Positions 8,682 through 16,937 of a stretch of DNA of 64,000 nt are shown one piece after another. The notes beneath the pieces were generated by a model. It did no database searches and was not told where the DNA came from. It was given only the letters and a program-made list of their open reading frames with translations. Positions within the stretch are counted from its first letter, which is position 1; each line of letters begins with the position of its first letter. This stretch comes from Flavobacterium restrictum (GTDB lineage Bacteria; Bacteroidota; Bacteroidia; Flavobacteriales; Flavobacteriaceae), in NCBI RefSeq assembly GCF_007097245.1, contig NZ_VJZT01000001.1, positions 1 to 64,000 of the forward strand, written 5' to 3'. Both the position numbers and the translations under genes were made by a program.

Positions 8682-9596
8682 TTAAATCTTGAATATTCCT
8701 CCAAAAGCAATAATGCGCTGGAAGAATAAAAAGTGTTGCGATGCTGTATCGTCGGCACTTACGGTTGTTCTAATATCAGGCATATTAATGTACCCGCCTT
8801 TTAGCTCTCCTTGAATGTAAAAATGCTTAAAAAAAGTCACATTCAGTCCCGCTTTTAGCGAAGTTCCAAAACCAGAAACATGAAAATCATCGTGACGTTC
8901 TTTACCTAAAACAGTAGCATTTGTTTTAGGGAATATGAGTCCTGCACCTAAACCTTCAGTTAAATTAATTTGAACTTTATCTGTATTAGTCAAAGCAAAC
9001 CATTTCGAAATATCGTCATGTCTTGAAAATTCTGTATTGACGTAGTTCAAACCATCTGTGTGTTCGTACATTAAAAAAGCAGGAATTCCTTGCTGGATAG
9101 TACCTTTCTCAAAACCACCTTCTTTAGCACCATTTTGAGACAAATCAACAGGTGTATTAGTATAAACTCCGTTGTAATATGATCCAGATTGATCAGTAGG
9201 TAAATTAATAGAACCGGTTACGTCAACGGTTTGATTTTGTGTCATTACATACTTCATGTGATCCCAACCAATAGCTATACTGTAATGATCATTAATAAAA
9301 TACCCCATTCTGAAATTGGTTTGCGGTATCGTCATTTTACTGGGATTGATGTAATCTGCATGCCAGCCTTTTGGCTTATCATGTGCTGAAATATCGTATA
9401 GGGTAAAATTGTAATCGTTTCCTTTAAAAGTCACATCAGATTTGGTGTAACTATCTCTGTTACCGCCCCAAGAAATAAAGATTTTCCCTTTATTATGAGC
9501 CGAGTATTTATCTTGTATTTTAATATCTTCTTGTGCAAAAGTATTTGATAAACAAAACACAACAAATAATGCTGTTACTAAAATTGTTTTTTTCAA
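8682..9596 (-). CDS. Putative outer-membrane protein, beta-barrel
   Basis: 304 aa. A clear signal peptide (MKKTILVTALFVVFCLSNTFAQ) is followed by a mature part rich in amphipathic strands and aromatic residues (FRMGYFINDHYSIAIGWDHMKYV, LKAGLNVTFFKHFYIQGELKGGY), ending in an aromatic, basic strand (FQRIIAFGGIFKI). This suits an outer-membrane barrel; the repeated 'yields to GW' architecture gives no family name. It starts 17 bp after the kdsA stop on the same strand, so the two are probably co-transcribed, though a functional tie to KDO synthesis is unproven. Confidence 0.65.
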   Translation of the reverse strand: MKKTILVTALFVVFCLSNTFAQEDIKIQDKYSAHNKGKIFISWGGNRDSYTKSDVTFKGNDYNFTLYDISAHDKPKGWHADYINPSKMTIPQTNFRMGYFINDHYSIAIGWDHMKYVMTQNQTVDVTGSINLPTDQSGSYYNGVYTNTPVDLSQNGAKEGGFEKGTIQQGIPAFLMYEHTDGLNYVNTEFSRHDDISKWFALTNTDKVQINLTEGLGAGLIFPKTNATVLGKERHDDFHVSGFGTSLKAGLNVTFFKHFYIQGELKGGYINMPDIRTTVSADDTASQHFLFFQRIIAFGGIFKI

Positions 9597-9613
9597 GGTC
9601 GTTGTATTAAAAT

Positions 9614-10432
9614 TTAAAATTGATTTATGGTTTGTCTAATGGCGACTAACTTTGTCATTAAAGCTTCAAAATAATCCAAATGAAGCATATTCGCACCGTC
9701 ACTTTTGGCATTTGCAGGATCAAAATGAGTTTCTATAAAAATTCCGTCTACACCTACGGCTATGCCTGCTTTGGCAACGGTCTCAATCATATCAGGTCTT
9801 CCGCCAGTTACACCAGCAGTTTGATTGGGTTGTTGCAAGGAGTGGGTAACGTCAAGAACTGTTGTCGCATAGTTTTGCATAGTAGGAATGCCACGAAAAT
9901 CTACAATCATGTCTTGGTAACCAAACATAGTACCGCGATCTGTAATCATCACGTTTTGGTTGTTGCAATCCAGTACTTTTTGCACGGCGTGTTTCATACT
10001 TTCGGGACTCATAAATTGTCCTTTTTTAAGGTTGACTACTTTACCTGTATTGGCTGCAGCTACAACTAAATCCGTTTGACGCACCAAGAAAGCGGGAATT
10101 TGCAAGACATCAACATATTGTGCTGCCATTTGGGCATCTTCATTGGTATGAATATCCGTAACGGTTGGTACTCCAAAGGTTTCCGAAACTTTACGAAGAA
10201 TTTTCAACGCTTTTTCGTCACCAATTCCAGAGAAACTATCAATTCTAGAGCGATTGGCTTTTTTGAAAGATCCTTTGAAAACAAAAGGAATGTGCAATAA
10301 ATCCGTAATGCCTACTAATTTTTCGGCAATTCGCATTGCCATTTCTTCGCCTTCAATGGCACAAGGACCAGCAAGTAAAAAGAAATTTCCGCTATCAGTA
10401 TGTTTAATTTGTGGGATATGCTGTATGTTCAT
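9614..10432 (-). CDS. kdsA: 3-deoxy-8-phosphooctulonate synthase (KDO-8-phosphate synthase)
   Basis: 272 aa, full length. Condenses phosphoenolpyruvate with arabinose-5-phosphate to KDO-8-phosphate, the first committed step of lipopolysaccharide KDO synthesis in the cytoplasm. Family landmarks: FFLLAGPCAIEGEEMAMRIA, FKGSFKKANRSRIDSFSG (substrate loop), VTDIHTNEDA, LQIPAFLVRQTDL, VMITDRGTMFGY, the His-containing DVTHSLQQPN and IFIETHFDPANAKSDG near the end. It lies between a lipoprotein gene upstream and an outer-membrane-protein gene 17 bp downstream, all on the minus strand. Confidence 0.95.
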   Translation of the reverse strand: MNIQHIPQIKHTDSGNFFLLAGPCAIEGEEMAMRIAEKLVGITDLLHIPFVFKGSFKKANRSRIDSFSGIGDEKALKILRKVSETFGVPTVTDIHTNEDAQMAAQYVDVLQIPAFLVRQTDLVVAAANTGKVVNLKKGQFMSPESMKHAVQKVLDCNNQNVMITDRGTMFGYQDMIVDFRGIPTMQNYATTVLDVTHSLQQPNQTAGVTGGRPDMIETVAKAGIAVGVDGIFIETHFDPANAKSDGANMLHLDYFEALMTKLVAIRQTINQF

Positions 10433-10451
10433 AATGAATTTTTATAAAGTG

Positions 10452-10459
10452 CAAAGATA
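10452..10459 (-). promoter_or_regulatory. Candidate -7 box (TATCTTTG) for kdsA
   Basis: Minus-strand match to TAnnTTTG followed by CA, 20 bp before the kdsA ATG. No -33 TTG is seen at 18-22 bp. Confidence 0.4.
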
Positions 10460-10577
10460 ATTATCAAATGTGAATTTTAGATTAAGTTTTATGATTATTT
10501 GCAGAGACGGTTTCAAACCCATCCGTACGATATTATTGGAAGAAAAAAGATTTCCCTTTTATGAAGCTGCAGCTTTT

Positions 10578-11027
10578 TTATTTTTTTAACGAAAGTCCAA
10601 AAGGAACCCTCAAAATTCCTTTTTCGTAGATGTTTAAATACAGTACGATTGGTTTTTTTTGACCTTCCCATTTCAATTCGTAAACGTCTAGAAAACCAGC
10701 TCCCATATCGCTTCTTTTGGTTGGGAATGGGCAACAACTTTCTAATTTGGTATACGTTATTTTCTCTCCTTTTGGTCCAGCCAAAGCATTCAAAAAGCTT
10801 TGTTGATTGATGGTGTCTTCTTTGGTGCTTTTAAAGAAAATGTTGATGGGATAATCTTTGTCAAAACCATATTTTTTGTCGGTACTAAATTGTGTAATTA
10901 CAAAAGTATTTTCTTTGGTTAGTTCTAAATTTGGCGCAGTATCATCCACATTTTTCAAAGTAGATTTGGTGCTAACACAAGAAGCAAAAAAGACAAATAA
11001 AGGAATAAAAAGCGTTATTTTTTTCAT
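10578..11027 (-). CDS. Conserved lipoprotein of unknown function
   Basis: 149 aa from the ATG at 11027. A longer frame reaches 11102, but its first 25 residues are not signal-like, whereas the internal Met opens a lipoprotein signal MKKITLFIPLFVFFASC with the lipid-modified Cys at residue 17. The mature protein has a compact domain with FVITQFSTDKKYGFDKDYPINIFF, a Cys pair in KLESCCPFPTKRSDMGAGFLDVYEL, and a Lys-rich end. I do not recognise a characterised family. It sits upstream of kdsA on the same strand (145-bp gap), so it should not be named a KDO enzyme by association. Confidence 0.75.
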   Translation of the reverse strand: MKKITLFIPLFVFFASCVSTKSTLKNVDDTAPNLELTKENTFVITQFSTDKKYGFDKDYPINIFFKSTKEDTINQQSFLNALAGPKGEKITYTKLESCCPFPTKRSDMGAGFLDVYELKWEGQKKPIVLYLNIYEKGILRVPFGLSLKK

Positions 11028-11197
11028 GATTTTAAGTACAGTTTTATGATGAAAATTCAGTGCAATAATGATACCAAAATAATTGGCTGGATAGTGCTGC
11101 AAAGATAAACAGAAGTTCTGGTTTTATGGAATTCCAGTCGGTTTTCTACTTTTTTTACGAATGTGACACTTCTCACACAAATCAACCAAAAGCTTTT

Positions 11198-11205
11198 TAC
11201 CTTTG
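11198..11205 (+). promoter_or_regulatory. Candidate -7 box (TACCTTTG) for the YeeE/YedE pair
   Basis: Perfect TAnnTTTG match 15 bp before the ATG at 11220; no clear -33 element. Confidence 0.45.
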
Positions 11206-11219
11206 TATAAAAAAACAAT

Positions 11220-11777
11220 ATGAATTTTATTTATCAAACTTGGCCTTGGTACATTTCGGGGTTTGTAATAGGTATGATTATGCTTTGTCTGGTTTATTTT
11301 GGCAAAACATTTGGGATGTCCTCTAACCTTCGCAGTCTTTGTGCTATGACTGGAGTTGGCAAGCGAGTTGCTTTTTTTGACTTTAATTGGAAATCGCAAC
11401 GGTGGAATTTAATCGTAGTTTTAGGCGCTATGGTGGGCGGTTTTATTGCCGTTACCTACATGAGTGCCCCATCTAATGTGGCTATTAATCCCAAAACAAT
11501 CCAGCAATTAGCAACATTAGGAATCGATGCTCCTAACGGAAAATTGTTGCCCAATACGCTTTTTGGAAATCAAATTTTTCACTCTCCCAAAAGTATTTTC
11601 TTGTTGGTTATAGGTGGTTTTTTAATTGGTTTTGGCTCTCGTTATGCTGGCGGTTGCACCTCTGGACATGCCATATCTGGTTTGAGTAACTTACAACTTC
11701 CTTCGTTAAAAGCTGTTATTGGTTTTTTTATTGGAGGATTAATCATGGTTTATTTTTTATTTCCACTAATTTTTTAA
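11220..11777 (+). CDS. YeeE/YedE-family membrane protein, N-terminal half (sulfur-compound transport)
   Basis: 185 aa with about five transmembrane segments. The motif [16 protein letters not shown] (about residues 141-156) holds the conserved Cys of the family. The YeeE/YedE family includes the thiosulfate transporter TsuA, which passes thiosulfate through a line of Cys residues. In many bacteria one protein carries both halves; here, as is common in Bacteroidota, they are two adjacent genes. The next gene begins 4 bp after this stop and supplies the other half. Confidence 0.82.
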   Translation: MNFIYQTWPWYISGFVIGMIMLCLVYFGKTFGMSSNLRSLCAMTGVGKRVAFFDFNWKSQRWNLIVVLGAMVGGFIAVTYMSAPSNVAINPKTIQQLATLGIDAPNGKLLPNTLFGNQIFHSPKSIFLLVIGGFLIGFGSRYAGGCTSGHAISGLSNLQLPSLKAVIGFFIGGLIMVYFLFPLIF

Positions 11778-11780
11778 GGT

Positions 11781-12194
11781 ATGAAAGGATTCAAATATTT
11801 TTTAGTAGGATTGATTTTTGGTATTGTTTTAACCAAATCCGAAGCGGTATCATGGTATAGAATTTATGAAATGTTTCAGTTTCAATCTTTTCACATGTAC
11901 GGAATTATTGGGGTTGCAGTGGCAACGGGAATAGTTGGAATTCAAATCATAAAGCAAAAAAAAGTCAAAGATATTGAGGGACTTCCCATTGCAATTTTGG
12001 ATAAAGAAAAAGTTGCTGCTCGCTATTATATTGGAGGTCTTTTTTTTGGACTCGGGTGGGCGTTGGTTGGTTCGTGTCCAGGGCCTATTTTTATACTTTT
12101 GGGTGCTGGTTTTTTACCTTTGGTTTTAGTACTTATTGGTGCTCTTGTAGGTACTTTTTGCTATGGAGTTCTAAAGGATAAATTACCGCATTAA
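11781..12194 (+). CDS. DUF6691 / YeeE-YedE-type membrane protein, C-terminal half
   Basis: 137 aa, four predicted transmembrane segments. The motif GLGWALVGSCPGPIFILLGAG (about residues 91-111) is the second conserved Cys motif of the YeeE/YedE transporters. The 3-bp spacing from the preceding half indicates co-translation. Together they should form a sulfur-compound permease; thiosulfate is the best guess from the family, not something the sequence proves. Confidence 0.82.
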   Translation: MKGFKYFLVGLIFGIVLTKSEAVSWYRIYEMFQFQSFHMYGIIGVAVATGIVGIQIIKQKKVKDIEGLPIAILDKEKVAARYYIGGLFFGLGWALVGSCPGPIFILLGAGFLPLVLVLIGALVGTFCYGVLKDKLPH

Positions 12195-12339
12195 TCTCTC
12201 AAACATAAAAATAGCGTTTTAAAGTTGCTTTTGTAGTATAGTTTGTTTTCTGGGAGATTCAAAAAACAGGAAAATGATTCTCATAAAATAGCTTTTTTTT
12301 TGGTCAAAAATATAAGCATCACTTTTAATCAATAAATAG

Positions 12340-12347
12340 TACCTTTG
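12340..12347 (+). promoter_or_regulatory. Candidate -7 box (TACCTTTG) for the rRNA methyltransferase gene
   Basis: Perfect TAnnTTTG followed by CA, 18 bp before the ATG at 12365; the -33 element is not evident. Confidence 0.5.
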
Positions 12348-12364
12348 CAGCTCAATTATTTAAA

Positions 12365-13591
12365 ATGAGATTACACAGAAATTTAGTTTACACTACCATT
12401 GACGCATTGAATGCCATATTTAACGAAGGAGAATATGCCGATAAAGTAGTAGCAAGATCCCTAAAAAAAGACAAACGTTGGGGAAGCTCGGACAGAAAGT
12501 TTGTTGCCGAAACCATCTACGAAATTGTTCGTTGGAAACGATTATATGCCGAAATAGCCGAAGTAAAAGAACCTTTTGATAGAGACAATCTATGGAGAAT
12601 GTTTTCGGTTTGGGCAGTTTTACGCGGCTACCCAATCCCTGATTGGCGTCAATTAGAAGGTACACCAGAACGTAAAATAAAAGGACGTTTTGACGAACTT
12701 TCGAAAGTAAGAGCCCTAAAAGAATCTATTCCAGATTGGATGGATGAATTGGGTGTAAAAGAGTTGGGCGAAAAAGTATGGACAACAGAAATTGCAGCCC
12801 AAAATCAACCCGCCAAAGTGATTTTGAGGGTTAACACCTTAAAAACAACCAGAGAGCAATTGCGTGCGATACTCATGGACTTGAATATAGAAACCGATAT
12901 GCTAAAGGAGCAACCCGATGCTTTGGTTTTGAAAGAAAGAGCCAATGTGTTTTTGACAGATGCTTTCAAAGCTGGTTTTTTTGAAGTTCAAGATGCTAAT
13001 TCCCAATTAGTAGCTGCATTTCTTGACGTGAAACCGGGTATGCGAGTAGTCGATACGTGTGCTGGTGCAGGTGGAAAAACACTTCATATTGCCGCTTTGA
13101 TGGAAAATAAAGGACAATTAATTGCTATGGATTTGTACGAAAGCAAATTGAAACAATTAAAATTAAGAGCCAAAAGAGACGGTGCTTTTAACATAGAATA
13201 CCGTATTATAGACTCTACAAAAGTGATTAAAAAACTGCACGAAAGAGCTGATCGGGTTCTTATTGATGCCCCTTGTAGTGGTTTAGGAGTTCTAAAAAGA
13301 AATCCCGACGCCAAGTGGAAATTGCAACCGGAATTCATTGATAATATCCGAAAAGTACAAGCCGAAGTCCTAGAAAATTATTCGAAAATTGTAAAACCAG
13401 GCGGTAAGTTGGTGTATGCAACCTGCTCCGTTTTACCTTCTGAAAACCAAGAACAAGTAGAGAAGTTTTTGAAAACGGCTATTGGTCAGGAATTTAATTT
13501 TATAAAAGATCAAAAAATACTAGCATCAGAATCTGGTTTTGACGGTTTTTATATGGCTTTATTAGAGCGAAAAGAAGCTGTTTCGATTTAA
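12365..13591 (+). CDS. RsmB/NOP-family RNA (cytosine-5) methyltransferase
   Basis: 408 aa. Transfers a methyl group from SAM to C5 of a cytosine, most likely in 16S rRNA (RsmB-like). SAM-binding motif I is CAGAGGKT (232-239); the two family cysteines are seen as Cys304 in DAPCSGLGVLKRNPDAKW (motif IV) and catalytic Cys354 in YATCS (motif VI). The N-terminal about 150 residues form an all-alpha region with a PUA-like linker rather than the typical NusB fold of E. coli RsmB, as is usual in Bacteroidota versions. Free-standing gene followed by a strong terminator. Confidence 0.88.
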   Translation: MRLHRNLVYTTIDALNAIFNEGEYADKVVARSLKKDKRWGSSDRKFVAETIYEIVRWKRLYAEIAEVKEPFDRDNLWRMFSVWAVLRGYPIPDWRQLEGTPERKIKGRFDELSKVRALKESIPDWMDELGVKELGEKVWTTEIAAQNQPAKVILRVNTLKTTREQLRAILMDLNIETDMLKEQPDALVLKERANVFLTDAFKAGFFEVQDANSQLVAAFLDVKPGMRVVDTCAGAGGKTLHIAALMENKGQLIAMDLYESKLKQLKLRAKRDGAFNIEYRIIDSTKVIKKLHERADRVLIDAPCSGLGVLKRNPDAKWKLQPEFIDNIRKVQAEVLENYSKIVKPGGKLVYATCSVLPSENQEQVEKFLKTAIGQEFNFIKDQKILASESGFDGFYMALLERKEAVSI

Positions 13592-13617
13592 AAAGTAGAA
13601 AAGATTATTAAAGAAGA

Positions 13618-13650
13618 AAACCCCATTCAATTACTGAATGGGGTTTCTTT
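13618..13650. terminator. Bidirectional terminator between the methyltransferase and aldolase genes
   Basis: A perfect 12-bp stem (13618-13629 with 13635-13646), 5-nt loop and T tract, between convergent genes. Confidence 0.87.
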
Positions 13651-13680
13651 TTGGATTCAATATTAGGTATAAAATGAAAA

Positions 13681-14337
13681 CTATTTGTTTCCTTTTTCAA
13701 AATCGGCAACAAATTGCGCCAATCCAATATCTGTTAATGGGTGTTTCAATAAACCATAAATTGCCGAAAGTGGTCCTGTCATAACATCGGCACCAAGTTT
13801 AGCACAGTTTACAATATGCATAGTATGTCGAACCGAAGCTGCAAGAATTTGAGTTTCGTATCCGTAGTTGTCATAAATCAATCTAATTTCTTCAATAAGT
13901 GCTAAACCATCGGTAGAAACATCATCTAAACGACCAATAAATGGAGAAACATAAGTCGCACCAGCTTTGGCAGCCAATAACGCTTGACCTGCTGAAAATA
14001 CTAGTGTTACATTGGTTTTGATTCCTTTATCCGAGAAATATTTCGCTGCCATAACACCTTCTTTTGTCATGGGTAGTTTCACCACGATTTGTTCGTGTAA
14101 ATCGGCTAATTCTTCTCCTTCTTTGATCATTCCGTCGTAATCCAACGCATTTACTTCGGCACTTACATCGCCTTCAACAAGATTACAAATGTCAACATAA
14201 TGTTTCAAAATGTTGTTTTTTCCTGTAATTCCCTCTTTGGCCATCAAGGATGGATTTGTTGTTACTCCGTCTAAAACGCCTAGTGCTTGTGCTTCTTTAA
14301 TTTGAGCTAAATTAGCGGTATCAATAAAAAATTTCAT
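13681..14337 (-). CDS. fsa: Transaldolase-like fructose-6-phosphate aldolase (TalC/Fsa group)
   Basis: 218 aa, the short form of transaldolase. Landmarks are [16 protein letters not shown] at the start, [13 protein letters not shown], the Schiff-base lysine in [22 protein letters not shown]'s neighbourhood (KLPMTKEG is the likely lysine strand), [23 protein letters not shown] and [24 protein letters not shown]. Members act either as fructose-6-phosphate aldolase or as true transaldolase in the pentose phosphate pathway; sequence alone does not decide, and the transaldolase role is common in Bacteroidota. It has its own promoter and stands alone. Confidence 0.88.
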   Translation of the reverse strand: MKFFIDTANLAQIKEAQALGVLDGVTTNPSLMAKEGITGKNNILKHYVDICNLVEGDVSAEVNALDYDGMIKEGEELADLHEQIVVKLPMTKEGVMAAKYFSDKGIKTNVTLVFSAGQALLAAKAGATYVSPFIGRLDDVSTDGLALIEEIRLIYDNYGYETQILAASVRHTMHIVNCAKLGADVMTGPLSAIYGLLKHPLTDIGLAQFVADFEKGNK

Positions 14338-14378
14338 AATATAAATTGTATTTAAAGGTGTGTTTGAAAAATTAGGTG

Positions 14379-14407
14379 CAAAATTACGAAATCAGGATCA
14401 ATTTCAA
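14379..14407 (-). promoter_or_regulatory. Promoter of the transaldolase-like gene
   Basis: On the minus strand a -33 TTG (14405-14407) is separated by 18 bp from a -7 box TAATTTTG (14379-14386), matching the Bacteroidota consensus. The expected leader is about 35 nt. Confidence 0.55.
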
Positions 14408-14498
14408 TGGCAATTGCGAGGTCAAAAATCAATATTGAAACTTAATTTTAAAAAAGAGGCATCAAATTGTGATTTATAATTGTCTTTCAAAAATATAT

Positions 14499-14687
14499 TT
14501 ATGTTGGATTATTTCTTTGATTGAATTGTTTGAGTTCGTCCTTGATTTCTTTTAGTAAACCAATCATTTCATCTTGTTTTTCATTGTATTTGTTGGTTTT
14601 AAAATGTTTTTTAAAGCGAAATAATATAAAAATCCAAATAAAAACAATTATGATAATTGGCAAAAGCGAGGTTAATAAATCTACCAT
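14499..14687 (-). CDS. Small single-pass membrane protein
   Basis: 62 aa. One strong transmembrane helix (about 4-23, LLTSLLPIIIIVFIWIFILF) is followed by a basic stretch (RFKKHFKTNK) and an amphipathic acidic/basic helix with coiled-coil character (DEMIGLLKEIKDELKQFNQ). The start codon lies 2 bp after the stop of the SDR gene, so the pair is translationally linked. Function unknown; the layout suggests an inner-membrane anchor or adaptor. Confidence 0.65.
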   Translation of the reverse strand: MVDLLTSLLPIIIIVFIWIFILFRFKKHFKTNKYNEKQDEMIGLLKEIKDELKQFNQRNNPT

Positions 14688-14689
14688 AT

Positions 14690-15493
14690 TTACAATTTAT
14701 AATGATTCATTAGCATTTTTTCGTACACTTTATCAGGAAGAATGCGCTTCAATACAATCGAAAATTTTTGCATAAAAGCACCCACTTTATAATGAATTTT
14801 TGGGTTTGGATTTTGAATAATACTATAAATTGCTGTTGCCATTTCGTTTGGATTACTGCCGCTATCTACGTGATTGTCCATTTTATGCAGCGTGTTTCCA
14901 TAGGGTTGCTCATAGGCTGAACCTGTTATAACTGGGGCATGAAACCGTCCTGCGGCAATATTGGTTGCAAAATCGCCTGGTGCCACATTCGTGATTTGTA
15001 TGCCAAAGGATTTTACTTCCATTCGTAAGGATTCGGTTATCAATTCCAATGCGCCTTTGGAAGCCGAATAAACACTGCGGTACGGCAAGCCCATATAACC
15101 TGCTATGGAAGTAATGTTAATGATTACCCCAGATTTTTGAAGACGCATTTGTGGCAAAACAGCTTTTATTACTTCGATGGGACCAAAAAAATTAGTTTCG
15201 AAATTATTCTTGATTTCCTCCATTGGAATTTCTTCCAAAGGACCTGTAATTCCAACACCAGCATTGTTAATCACAATATCCAGTTGGCCTGAAATGGCTA
15301 TAACCTTGGCAACAGCCAAATGAATTGTAGCCGCATCTCGAACATCCATAGCCATTAATGGAAAAACCGAATTTAAAATCCGCTCTGGATTGCGACTCGT
15401 TCCATACACCACAAATCCTTTATGATGTAAAAATTCCCCAATAGATTTTCCTATTCCTGATGAACCTCCTGTGATTAATACGACTTTATTCAT
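14690..15493 (-). CDS. Short-chain dehydrogenase/reductase (SDR, classical)
   Basis: 267 aa. NAD(P)-dependent oxidoreductase. The cofactor motif is GGSSGIGKSIG (about 9-19), followed by NNAGVG (about 86-91), the catalytic Ser in INITSIAGYMG, Tyr-xxx-Lys in YSASKGALELI, and PGDFATNIA after the active site. The substrate is unknown. It leads a two-gene unit with the small membrane protein. The 80 bp before its ATG contain degenerate repeats of the form AACTCATAACGCATAAC. Confidence 0.86.
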   Translation of the reverse strand: MNKVVLITGGSSGIGKSIGEFLHHKGFVVYGTSRNPERILNSVFPLMAMDVRDAATIHLAVAKVIAISGQLDIVINNAGVGITGPLEEIPMEEIKNNFETNFFGPIEVIKAVLPQMRLQKSGVIINITSIAGYMGLPYRSVYSASKGALELITESLRMEVKSFGIQITNVAPGDFATNIAAGRFHAPVITGSAYEQPYGNTLHKMDNHVDSGSNPNEMATAIYSIIQNPNPKIHYKVGAFMQKFSIVLKRILPDKVYEKMLMNHYKL

Positions 15494-15504
15494 TTTGGTT
15501 AGGT

Positions 15505-15575
15505 GTTAAAAGTTATGAGTTTTGTGTTATTCGTTATGAGTTATGCGTTGTGTTTTAAAAGTTGTGAGCTGTGGT
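15505..15575 (-). repeat. Degenerate short repeats upstream of the SDR gene
   Basis: Read on the minus strand, imperfect copies of an AACTCATAAC-like unit follow each other (15510-15560). They lie between the SRP RNA terminator and the SDR start. No function can be assigned. Confidence 0.5.
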
Positions 15576-15647
15576 TTTTTTTACAAACCGCTTGTTTACC
15601 TATAAGTGTTTAAACTTTAACTCTTACGCTTCAAATAGGGTAAAAAT

Positions 15648-15670
15648 AAAAAAATCCTCCCGAAGGAAGA
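15648..15670 (-). terminator. UUCG-tetraloop terminator of the SRP RNA gene
   Basis: On the minus strand TCTTCC-TTCG-GGAGGA (15655-15670) forms a 6-bp stem closed by a UUCG tetraloop, followed by seven T. Confidence 0.8.
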
Positions 15671-15698
15671 CTACTTTGTGTATAAATTTTATAAAAAA

Positions 15699-15793
15699 TG
15701 GCAAGCGACCTACATCGCACCGCTCAACCACGTACCCTTGCTATGTTCCCATCCTGGGGGAGTCTGCAGGAGCTGGTCGTGTAGGACTTGCCA
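15699..15793 (-). ncRNA. ffs: Signal recognition particle RNA, bacterial small type (4.5S-like)
   Basis: About 95 nt on the minus strand. The ends TGGCAAG and CTTGCCA pair (15787-15793 with 15699-15705), giving the long hairpin of SRP RNA. The apex reads CCAGGATGGGAACATAGCAA (minus strand, around 15738-15757), which aligns with the conserved domain-IV loop of E. coli 4.5S RNA: CAGG, a 3-bp stem, the GGAA tetraloop, the returning stem and AGCA. This is the Ffh-binding site. Promoter and terminator flank it exactly, so it is an independent transcription unit. It is the RNA core of the SRP that targets nascent membrane proteins. Confidence 0.92.
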
Positions 15794-15796
15794 GTG

Positions 15797-15826
15797 CAAA
15801 TATACAATCTTTTTATATTTTTGCAA
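15797..15826 (-). promoter_or_regulatory. Promoter of the SRP RNA gene
   Basis: On the minus strand TTG (15824-15826), 19-bp spacer, TATATTTG (15797-15804): an exact fit to the Bacteroidota -33/-7 consensus. It ends 3 bp before the mapped RNA 5' end, where transcription should begin within a few bases. Confidence 0.8.
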
Positions 15827-15880
15827 GTGCTTTAATGATTAAAAATAACGTTGTATATTGGGGCATTAAAATTTATACTT

Positions 15881-16930
15881 ATGAAAAAATATAACCTCCT
15901 ATCTATCATTTTATTAGGAATCACTTTGGTTAATTGCAACGGTATCAAAAAAGAAGAAAATACCTTATTTACTTTTGATATCACTAGTTTCAAAGCGCAA
16001 TATCTACCTCAAGACGCACTTTCGTTAGCTATTGTAAACACCAATTCAGAAAAAATTGATAGTGTTGTTTACTTTTCGAATGATAAAAAAATAGCTGCTA
16101 CAAAGGGAATAGAAGTTTTTAAATGGGGGTTAAAAAACCAAAAATTAGGCTATCAAAACTTAAAAGCTGTCGTGTATTATGATGGCGAAAATGCCCAAGC
16201 TACGGCTAGAATTGAACTCGTATCCGCGGTTGTACCCAAATTACTCAAATACAAAATCATACATACATATCCACATGACACTACTTCTTTTACGCAAGGT
16301 TTAGAGTTTTATAAAGATACGTTGTACGAAAGTACGGGACTAAACGGAAAGTCTAAATTGTTAAAAACAGATTATAAAACTGGAAAAATATATAAAAGTT
16401 TGAAACTGGATGATCAGTATTTTGGCGAAGGAATTACGTTTATTAACAATCAATTATTTCAATTAACGTGGCAGAATAAAACTGGTTTTATATACGACTC
16501 CAAAACATGGAAGCTCCTCAAAACTTTCACCTACGAGAAAGACATCGAAGGTTGGGGAATGACGAATGATGGCACGTATATTTATCAAACGGACAAAACC
16601 GAGAAAATTTGGAAAATGGATCCCAAAACCCAAAAAATGATTGACTACATTAATGTTTATTCCGGTAGTTCCAAAGTGAAAGCCATCAATGAATTGGAAT
16701 GGATTGAAGGCAAAATATACACTAATGTTTGGACAAAGGACGCCATAGCGGTCGTAAATCCTAGCAACGGAGCTGTAGAAGGAATTCTTGATATGTCGGG
16801 ATTACGCCAATTTTTGAAAGTAACCCCTGATGATGTCCTGAACGGAATAGCCTATAACCCAAAAACCAAAACCATTTTTGTTACGGGTAAAAATTGGAAT
16901 AAAATATTCGAAATTATAGTTTTCGAATAA
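15881..16930 (+). CDS. Glutaminyl-peptide cyclotransferase (glutamine cyclotransferase), lipoprotein
   Basis: 349 aa from the ATG at 15881; the frame is open to 15851 but only the internal Met gives a lipoprotein signal (MKKYNLLSIILLGITLVNC). After a 100-residue N-terminal domain comes a five-bladed beta-propeller with HDTTSFTQGLEF, LYESTGLNGKSKL, YFGEGITFINNQLFQLTW, EGWGMTNDGTYIYQTD and INELEWIEGKIYTNVW, the pattern of plant-type glutaminyl cyclases. These convert N-terminal Gln to pyroglutamate with loss of ammonia. It would act on periplasmic or surface proteins, many of which start with Gln after signal cleavage in Bacteroidota. hutI follows after 7 bp. Confidence 0.87.
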   Translation: MKKYNLLSIILLGITLVNCNGIKKEENTLFTFDITSFKAQYLPQDALSLAIVNTNSEKIDSVVYFSNDKKIAATKGIEVFKWGLKNQKLGYQNLKAVVYYDGENAQATARIELVSAVVPKLLKYKIIHTYPHDTTSFTQGLEFYKDTLYESTGLNGKSKLLKTDYKTGKIYKSLKLDDQYFGEGITFINNQLFQLTWQNKTGFIYDSKTWKLLKTFTYEKDIEGWGMTNDGTYIYQTDKTEKIWKMDPKTQKMIDYINVYSGSSKVKAINELEWIEGKIYTNVWTKDAIAVVNPSNGAVEGILDMSGLRQFLKVTPDDVLNGIAYNPKTKTIFVTGKNWNKIFEIIVFE

Positions 16931-16937
16931 TTAAAAA

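Noticed and set aside
10578-11027. Naming the small lipoprotein a KDO-8-phosphate enzyme because of its neighbour
   Set aside because: It has a lipoprotein signal, is half the size of KdsA and shares none of the KdsA motifs.
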